From Auanema rhodensis (Eukaryota; Nematoda; Chromadorea; Rhabditida; Rhabditidae), in assembly GCA_964057225.1 (NCBI GenBank), contig OZ059900.1, forward strand, positions 14,523,638-14,587,637: a stretch of DNA of 64,000 bases. Direction: 5' to 3'. Positions 33,629 through 42,300 of this stretch are shown piece after piece (within the stretch, counting starts at the first letter, position 1; each line of letters begins with the position of its first letter). The position numbers were made by a program, and so were the translations under genes. Below the pieces are notes generated by a model, which saw only the letters and a program-made list of their open reading frames with translations, was not told the DNA's origin and searched no databases.

Positions 33629-33700
33629 TCCTCGGTAGTATAGTGGTGAGTATCCGCGTCTGTCACATGCGAGACCCGGGTTCAATTCCCGGCCGGGGAG
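33629..33700 (+). tRNA. tRNA-Asp(GTC)
   Basis: Consensus body; its spacer carries a 5-bp duplication. Confidence 0.92.
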
Positions 33701-34072
33701 AATGTTTTTGTTCTGATTCATCGTTATTGAATGTTATGCTATTTTTGTTTTTTTCCAAAAGTCGGATAAAAAAGATAATTATTAGAAAAAAGGTTGTTTT
33801 ATTTTAAACTTTCTGTTTTTTCAAAAGTGATTTGAGCTTGTGTTTTTTTTCTAAATTGTTAAACATTTCCATTTAATTTAAATGTTCTATCTCAATTACG
33901 ATGAAAAAAAATGGAACGTCAGCGTTAATCAATTGTTCATTGTAACACCAAACTTCAATTAGCTCTTTGAGTAAAGTAGGCCATAAATCAAGATATGTTA
34001 AAGACAGTGTTTCATTTTTCTACTTTAATTCAAACTCACACTCTTAATGAAAGTTTCTAAGTGCAAATTCAA

Positions 34073-34144
34073 TCCTCGGTAGTATAGTGGTGAGTATCCG
34101 CGTCTGTCACATGCGAGACCCGGGTTCAATTCCCGGCCGGGGAG
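34073..34144 (+). tRNA. tRNA-Asp(GTC)
   Basis: Consensus body; last copy before the BEL/Pao insertion. Confidence 0.92.
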
Positions 34145-34444
34145 AATGTTTTTGTTCTGATTCATCGTTATTGAATGTTATGCTATTTTTGTTTTTTTCC
34201 AAAAGTCGGATAAAAACGATAATTATTAGAAAAAAGATTGTTTTAAACTTTCTGCTTTTTCAAAAGTGATTTGAGCTTGTGATTTTTTTTCAAATTTTCA
34301 AACATTTCTATTTAATTTAAGTGTTCTATATTAATTACGATGAAAAAAATTGAAACGTCAGCGTTAATCAATTGTTCATTGTAACACCAAACTTCAATTA
34401 GCTCTTTGTGTAAAGTAGGCCATAAAACAAGATATGTTAGAGAC

Positions 34445-34512
34445 TGTCGCTTCGGCGAAGGTATTCGGTTGTCGGTATTCCGCTGAGAATTAATAGAACA
34501 GATAGTCAGTGG
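34445..34512 (-). repeat. Terminal 68 bp of a BEL LTR (truncated)
   Basis: Identical to 35491-35558 as read. It starts TGTCGC directly after array sequence and is joined at 34512/34513 to internal gag sequence instead of the rest of the LTR. Confidence 0.9.
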
Positions 34513-35207
34513 TTGTTTTCATTAGGTTCAATACCCCTTATAACGACCAAAGCTTTATCGGATAAGCCTTCGAGTAAAATGTTCACTTTATCAAGTATGG
34601 AATATTGTGAATTTTGATGTATCATGTTATTAAATCTTGACCAATACAGTTTGAAATTTTCGGCTGTACCATCGAAAGTCGGTATTTGTGTTACCGGACG
34701 TTGAATGTGATTGCTTGTTTGTAACAATTGTAATAAATTTGAATAAATTTGTGTTGTTTCGGAACCAGTGCTTTCGATTACTTTTTCTTTCTTTTTCTCG
34801 GGAAGTAGTGATTCCACGAATGCAATTGCTGTTTTAATATGACTGATACGGTCAAGGAGTAATAATCTTTGTTCGTCAGCTATATTGTAAGCTTGACGAT
34901 TGTTTGGATTTTCTTCAAGTTCTTCGTATAATGCTTTCATTTCGTTTCGAAGTTCCTTATCAAAATCTTTGAAAACGGTTTGGTATTTTTCTATGTTTCT
35001 GTTCACTGTGTCGAGAGCAGTAGAGAGCTCGTTCAATACCAATTCATGATTGCGTAAAGTTGATTGCAGTAAAATAATTCTATCGTATGTTATTTCTGAA
35101 TCAGATACCCCGGCGGGTTCGTTGTCGAGAAGATTTGCGTAACGTTTGAGCAAAACGGATAAGAAATCGTATGAACGACGAATGTCGCCAACAAATGAGG
35201 AGGCCAT
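34513..35207 (-). pseudogene. Truncated BEL gag (first 232 codons) of the second element copy
   Basis: Starts at the ATG at 35207 and matches the start of the 2637-aa polyprotein with one residue changed, up to its codon 232. Then the deletion junction adds one foreign codon and a TGA at 34506-34508, inside the LTR fragment. It keeps the coiled N-terminal region and the first half of the DUF1759-type Gag domain but no zinc knuckles or pol. Probably non-functional, although the frame could still yield a short Gag fragment. Confidence 0.88.
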
Positions 35208-35479
35208 TTCTAACGCTGTGTGAGGCGTAATAGGTAAGCTTCTATAGCTGATAATGATGAATAAAATTCAGAAAATGAGAGAGAACAAGAAATGAAAGTT
35301 GTACAAAGTACAACAAATGAGTATGAGATATACGACTTGTCGTATCTTGGAGCGTTATTATGCTCCGAAATTATATCGATTACTGCAGGCAAATTCACGC
35401 CTGAGCTGATGGACTTAAGAGTCGCCACCAAATTAAATGATAAAGTACCTGTTGAAGCAGTGACCTGAGTCGTGATGGT
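35208..35479 (-). other. Leader of the truncated BEL copy
   Basis: Repeats 44264-44535 exactly as far as I can read. A 73-codon frame ends two bases before the gag ATG but starts with TTG and contains no ATG, so it is not listed as a gene. Confidence 0.7.
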
Positions 35480-35489
35480 CGATGCACCA
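35480..35489 (-). promoter_or_regulatory. Primer-binding site, tRNA-Gly-like
   Basis: The minus strand reads TGGTGCATCG one base after the LTR end. This complements the 3' end of a typical animal tRNA-Gly (acceptor ending CGATGCA plus CCA) over 10 bases and then diverges. Confidence 0.65.
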
Positions 35490-35490
35490 A

Positions 35491-35786
35491 TGTCGCTTCG
35501 GCGAAGGTATTCGGTTGTCGGTATTCCGCTGAGAATTAATAGAACAGATAGTCAGTGGTAGAATGCTTTATTAAAGAATTAACAATTCAACAAAATATAG
35601 ATCGTCTATAGTCCGTTGAGGTTTGGTTGAGGTATATCGTATTTTCCGATCCCAAAGATGAAGATATGGGAAGGCGGGCCGAAAAGTACAATCTGAAATA
35701 GACAAAGTAAAGGAAAACGATAAAAACAAAACTGAAATGGAACAAAACATAGAAAAAAGAATAAAAAATAATCGCTAACCGCGACA
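35491..35786 (-). repeat. Complete BEL/Pao LTR, 296 bp
   Basis: Plus-strand ends TGTCGC and GCGACA form a 6-bp terminal inverted repeat. It is 3' LTR for the full element and 5' LTR for the truncated copy. AATAAA lies on the minus strand (complement at 35567-35573). At 35552-35567 it contains TCAGTGGTAGAATGCT, identical as I recall it to the D-arm/A-box of tRNA-Gly. The purine-rich GCGGCGGCAG precedes it on the element strand, a weak polypurine tract. Confidence 0.9.
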
Positions 35787-35798
35787 CTGCCGCCGCAG

Positions 35799-36269
35799 CT
35801 AAGCCATTGGCCTTTTGCGACGTTGTCCGTCGCATAATGACCCATGATGCTTATCAGAGTTGCATTTGTAGCAGTTAGTGCTACAGGGATGCTCGTGTAG
35901 AGCCGATAAGCATCGTAAGCATAATTTCAATTGATGAGCGCGGATTCCACGCTCCATTACAGATGAATAGATGGGACAATTGCCTGTGCGGTGACCATCA
36001 GTAGTCACTTGATCGCAAAATAGGCAAGTTTTCGTTGGTTGCGTTTGTAATCGAATCAAATTCTGATTTTCATTCAGAATTTTCATAGCTTCAGAAATGA
36101 TTCTGAAGTGATTGTCCAAATACTCACTCATGTATTGGAACTTTCGATTTAAACGATTTTCAACGAGAACAAGAGTTCGAATAGAGGTAGGAAGGTTAGA
36201 ATAGGAAGGATCTTTCAATTCTTCCTCAAAAGATGGTTCATTATGAACTGTAATAGAATCAGAATCCAT
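35799..36269 (-). CDS. Accessory zinc-finger protein of the BEL/Pao element (156 aa), Gag-finger paralogue
   Basis: Separate ORF between the env end and the 3' LTR. The ATG at 36269 is chosen because the upstream extension starts only with TTG. The N-terminal 80 residues are acidic to helical without a known motif. The C-terminal half has three Cys/His fingers: C-x2-C-x7-H-x4-C, then C-x2-C-x4-H-x3-C, then a canonical CCHC C-x2-C-x4-H-x4-C, ending in a basic tail RRKR. The polyprotein has three fingers in the same order, and the linker between fingers 1 and 2 is 18 residues in both. I infer an internally duplicated nucleocapsid-like domain, probably RNA-binding, expressed from its own transcript or by splicing. 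Its function is unknown. The frame is intact, and it stops 12 bases before the LTR. Confidence 0.8.
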   Translation of the reverse strand: MDSDSITVHNEPSFEEELKDPSYSNLPTSIRTLVLVENRLNRKFQYMSEYLDNHFRIISEAMKILNENQNLIRLQTQPTKTCLFCDQVTTDGHRTGNCPIYSSVMERGIRAHQLKLCLRCLSALHEHPCSTNCYKCNSDKHHGSLCDGQRRKRPMA

Positions 36270-36349
36270 GACAACAAATAATTTCAAAAATGAGGATAAC
36301 AATGCTTATATAGTAAGATTTTTAAGGATAGTACGGAATTAGTTCAATG

Positions 36350-39300
36350 TTAAAATCTTCTATCAAAACAAAGATTTCTAAGAATAAAGAAAAACTTGGT
36401 TGTTGTATCTATTATGATTTTAATAGTACGGAAAGCTGTGATCAAGAAAAAATAAATGGCTGGAGTACAACCTAGGTATCCCAAAAAACATATGATGATC
36501 AGAAAAACAACGCAGATTGAAAACATCATCCAGTGTTCTTTAAAAAGTTTCAAAAAAGGAATTATGTCAGGTATTATAACTGAATTCTGATTTGAATGAA
36601 TTTCATTTGGTTCATTAGTAGATGAATTAAAATATAATTGTCCCGTTACAATTATATCAATTTTTTCATGATTACATTTAGTATGACAAACTTCATTTAT
36701 AATTGAATTATCTCTTTTAATATTGATATTTGTAATTTCATTGAAGGGTGAACATTTAATCATGAATACATCTTTTGAACACTCGATCGGTATCCATGTT
36801 TCTTTAGATGACATACAAGAAAACAATGCAGATGCACCCTGCCCACAGGAATAACATCCGGAGAGACTGATCAATAAGGGACGACAAGGTATATCATAGG
36901 AAAATGTATTACTGTCATATAAAAGTTCAGAATCAATTGAAACTGTAGTTTCATCAGACTGAGTTCGAAAAGTTAAGGATGTATCGGGTTTATAGATTGT
37001 CTCCGTGTTTGCCATATACGGAGGTAAAATATGAGAAAAATGTGTGAAATTATGTTGTGGACATATACAGCCAGCAACATCATTATTGATTTTGTTACAA
37101 GTACAATCGATAACCGTTGTACATCTTGAAAAATTGTCGGAAATGTCTGCCTTCGAAATACATTGTACCATAAATGGAAAATGTGGTTCAACAGCAAAGA
37201 TTTGATTGTTTGAAGCAACAAAATAATAATTATGAAGTGGAGTAGGAGGTTTGTCTTGTGTATTGATCGTCATATTGAAAAAAGAGTAATTCATCTTCAA
37301 ATATGGTGGAATTGTGATATTATAAATATTTTTATCTTTAACAATATGTGTTGTAATTTCAAAAGTTGAAGATGTTGTCCAATCTTCACATTTAAATACT
37401 TCAAATATGTCGTCCGAAGTAGGTACATGTTCTAATTTGTAGAAAAGACAAGGGTTTTCCCAAAATGTCAAACAACGCCATATATGTGCTGAAGACCGGA
37501 CACATTTGGATTGTGTTGGATAATTATATGGTTCGAATTCAGAAATACGAGAGCGATGATTCATAGTTTCACAAGTTTGATCACAAGATCCCATATGAGC
37601 ACATCGAAAATCAACAGTTAGTTTAGGCAAAGTAGCCTTTGTAAAAAATTTTGTGGTTTTCTTACATTCATAACTTGTATATAATTTTCGAATTTGAATA
37701 TAACCAATAGAATGATTTTTAAATTTTATATCCAGGCATAAATCTTTAACTCCAGGAGAAAAAACTGTTTGATCACTATATTGGTGATAACATTGAGTAC
37801 GATTCAGACAATGTGTAGAAACCGAATGAATAACGTGATGATCGGTACAAGCAGTAGCATTATTAATCAGAAATATCGTTAGTATACTGATAATTGATAA
37901 TCGAGAACCTCTTTTCCAAAATGGAGGATATAATTCAGGTTCTATATGTGGAATATTCTCAGATGAAGTTGGAGGAGGTTCAATAACTCCTAATTCAATA
38001 TCATTCTGTTCCGGAGTATGAGGTCTAAGTGTGAAAAAAGAAGATATGTAACGAATAGTATTAGACCAGGAATTATATCGATATTGATGGAATCCTATGC
38101 GTATACAACAACAAAGGATGCCAAATAAACAACAAAGTGGTAAGAACAATGACCACATGGCAAGATGAGGAGCACAATGTGGGTTTCCAAGCAAATGTAT
38201 GGATAAAAACTTTGCCTCATCACATACTACAGAATTTGCAGATGCTACGGGTAAAAATATCGATATTATCGTAAAAATTAAAATTGCAGACGTCATTGCT
38301 GATTTGAAATTCTTTCGCGAAGCGTATGTGATGTGATCCCGTAAAGGTAAGGTGCGAACACGTTTTTCGTTTGTTTCAGTAGATGGTTTTACGTCGTTTT
38401 GGTCAATGGTAGGCAAAATTATGGTTTGTTTTGCTTTACTTGTGTTTTTCTTTTGTAATTTTTTACGATTATCGTCAGGCGTATGACCTGGACCCCATAA
38501 TTGTAATTCAGCTTCTTCCTCAAGGATCGGATTATGTATCGAAGAAATTTTGGACGTAGGTATGTAAATTTTTTGAGGATTATTAATATCTATTGGTTCA
38601 GGACATGTAACCACATTGTTCGTTTCATGGATTGAAGGTACAGGTGAGTTTGATCTTATAATATATTCCTGTATTGGTTGAGCATCAAGGTTCATCATAT
38701 CCGAAGCAGATCCTACCTTCAAAGACAATGAAGTGTCTTCGGAAGGAGTAGATCGAGGAATTGATGTCATATCAGGTAAAACACTTCGTAATTCAAGTGG
38801 ATATAGATGATTTAAGGAACGTGATATGATGTTCCCAGCTGGAGTGAGAACTTTAGCTGTACGAATGAATCCATCAGAACTACTTATAAGTTCTGTGATT
38901 CGACCAAGTTTCCATTGACCACGAGGTAAGTTATCGTTATGTATAACTACAATTTCACCAATATTAGGTTTATTGGCATTTGCTGAAGGTTGTTTTCGGG
39001 AATGTTTGTATATATCACGAATATATATCAAATATTCTGTTTGAAATTTATCCCAAAACATCGTAGCTGCATCAGAAGTAAGTTGTAAAGTTTCTAATGC
39101 TTGTTCAACGTTTTGTATTACAGGAATATCAATGGAATTATTATAAACTCGAGAACCACAATCATCCGGTAGGGAAAGAACAAGACCAGGCGAAATGAAA
39201 TCGACAGGACGAATAGGTACGTGATTTATATTATTTGGATCTGGATGTGTTAAAGGCCTTGTGTTAATGACTGCTTCAATTTTGACAATTAAAGTTAATA

Positions 39301-42300
39301 ATTCATCAAATGTTAATTTATTTCTTTGTATTGCCTTTTTCATTGCATTTTTAGTAATTCCCACCATTCTTTCCCAAGAACCTCCTTTCCATGGAGACTT
39401 AGGTGTGTTAAAGAGCCAATTTATGTTATTTTTGGCTAGATGGACTACAATATCAGCTGGGGTGAAATTAAATTCAGCTGATTTTTGTATTGTCTCAATT
39501 AATTGAGCTCCGAGAATAAAATTACCCCCACAATCACTTCGCATTGTGGTTGGTAAACCTCGTCGGGCTATGAAACGAGTGAAAGCGTTCATAAATGAAG
39601 TCGCTGTTTGATCATAGACCATTTCAAGATGAATGGCACGTATGGTTAAGCAAGTAAAAAGACATACATAGACCTTATGTCCACTTTTAAGCATAATAGG
39701 TCCAAATAAGTCGCAACCAGTGTTAAGAAATGGTTTAGTTAATATCACTCTATCTTTAGGCAATGAAGGCATATCAGGAGTGCCATATGGTAAAGATTGA
39801 TATTTATTGCATAAATGACATTTCTTCAAAGTTTGTTTTATAATTGCTGCAGCGCGAGCAATAAAATAAGTTTGACGAAGATGTGTGATCAAAAATTCTT
39901 TTCCTTGATGAAAAGATGCGCGATGAGCGTCCATAATTATGTGTTGAGTGAATAATGAGTTGCGAGGAAGATAAATTGGGTTTTTTGTATCATAGGATAG
40001 TAAAGAATTTTGTAATCGGCTTCTTACTCGAATTATCTCGTTATCATCATGATAGAAATGATAACCAGGATATTGTCGTCGTAAATCATTAATAATGAGA
40101 TGATCTTGAGCTTGTCGAATTAAAATAGTACGTATTATCTTCAAATCAGTTGTTAAAACGGGATATGATGTTGATATTTGTGAAATATTTCGTAATTTAT
40201 GTCCATTTTGATTTTTAAATGTTTTTAAATGCCAAATTTTTATAATTTTAGCCAAACGGGCTAACAAACGTAAAGTTGCAAAATGACCGTTATGATAAGC
40301 TAGGTTATGTTCCAAGGGTACAGATATAGCTTGAGCTATAAGTAATGATACAGGTGAAACATGCATCACTTGCAAGGAACCATATGGTGTTAAAGCTTGA
40401 ACGGTTCTGTTAAGAATCCACTGTGGTCCAAGAAGCCACATAGATTCCTGAAGTTGATATTTATTGGCTCCTCGTGAACCAATGTCAGCCGGATTATAAT
40501 CCGTAGTAACATGGTAAAATTGAACATTAATCGAATGTTCTTCTAATACACGGGTCATATGTTGTACATTTTGAACTTGTTTTGCTATGAAGTCAGGTAA
40601 TTGCTTATTTGTTAAAATCCATGATAACGCAATGCTGCTATCACTTACAATATTTAGTTTTTTACATGGTAATTCCATTAATATTGTGTGAGAAAGTCTC
40701 ATAGCTAATCGAATAGCTAAGAGTTCCATGCGTGGAATTGTAATTGGTGTTTTAGGAGATAAGCGGCTTTTACCTGCTAGAATAGAACTCATTTTGTTGT
40801 TTGTCTGTATGTAAGCACACACAGCTAACGCTGTTGAACTAGCGTCAGCAAAGACCCATAATGTACCTTCTTCAATAGATGGTGATAGTACACGAGGTAC
40901 AGTAACCTTAGCATAATTAATCTCGTTAATTATTGATGTCCAAGAGGCTGATAATTCAGAAGGTATAGTATCATCCCATTCTGTTTTAAGTGCAAAAATA
41001 TCTCTAAGAATAACCTTCAAGGGTAAAATTAATGGATTTGTTATACCCAAAGGATCATAAACTGAATGTAATTGTTGTAATGCGTTTCGTTTGGTTACTG
41101 TTGAGAGTTCCGGTATATTGAATCGAATTGAAAGGGAATCACTTAGAGCATTATAAGGTACTCCAAGAATTTTTAGTGGACAATCAGAGAGAATATCATC
41201 TTTATGAAGGTGCTGAAGAGCTTCTGACTTATTTGATGCGAATTCACAAACATGCATCGAAATATTTTGAAATAATTGTTGTGTAAGTGAACATTTTTGT
41301 TGAGCTTCATCTATACTATCAGCAAATAATAGAATATTATCTACATATAATGTATTTAATATTTCATCTGATAAGTCAGTATTCAAAGAGCTTAAATACC
41401 AATTTACACTCATGTTTAGAATGCTAGGTGAGGCAGTCAATCCAAATGGTATGCGTTTGAATCGAAAAACCTTAGTATTACTTGAGTTACAACTTCCTTG
41501 AGGATCCTTTACCCAAAAGAAACGGCAAAGATCCCGATGTTGCTTCTGTAAGCCTACTTGTAAAAAGGCTGATTGAATATCACAAGTAATAATGATTGGT
41601 TTTATTCTTGAAGCAATGAGAATGTTGAAAATATTGTTCACAAAACTTTTTCCAGTATATAGTATGTCGTTAAGGGATAATTTACCCTTAGTTTTAGCTG
41701 AAGCATCGAAAACAACTCGTAAAGGTTTATTCGGCTTGTTTGTATTCCATACCCCATGATGTGGAATATAATGACATATAATATCAGAATTATGATTATT
41801 GTTGGAAGTTTCAAAAGGAACTTCTTCAATGATACCGTTATCGATATAATCATCAATAATTTTCCTGTACATTTCCAATTTCGAAGGATTTGCTTGTAAA
41901 GTTTTGAACAATGCCAAAAATCGATAAAAGGCTAAACCTTTATTATCTGGTAATTGATGATAATTTGATTTCAATGGTAAAGGAGCTTCAATACGATGAT
42001 TGGTTAGTGTCAACTGTTTTGAATAATCTTCGTAATAATCAATAGTTGTGTCAATTCCAGCTTCAGAAGTATTAATTCCTAAGCTATCAATTTCAAATAT
42101 GTATCGAAGCATATCATTATGTTGTAATGGTTTATCATTAATTGTTATTAACGTAACAGAATGATTTTGATATGGTATTTCCCCATACAAGGTATAACCG
42201 AAACTGGTATTCTGCATTCTTAATGTAGAGGGTAACTCAAGTTCAGAATTCATATGAACGAATAACTTATAGCGATCTAATCCAATTAGAATATCTGGTT

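Larger units (their letters stand above)
19327..34444 (+). repeat. tRNA-Asp tandem array, block 2 (34 tRNA copies)
   Basis: Spacing is 438-440 bp, except 444 bp between 33629 and 34073, where TTTTA is duplicated in the spacer. Recurring variant groups reveal higher-order structure: the trio A57T, T13A, consensus-with-T8 occurs at 22226/22665/23104, 25734/26173/26612 and 27051/27490/27929, the last two adjacent with a 1317-bp shift. Units 20032, 20471 and 20910 share C61T and a T8 terminator. Units 28367/28805 recur at 31436/31875, a shift of about 3070 bp. The block ends at the BEL/Pao insertion. Confidence 0.95.
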
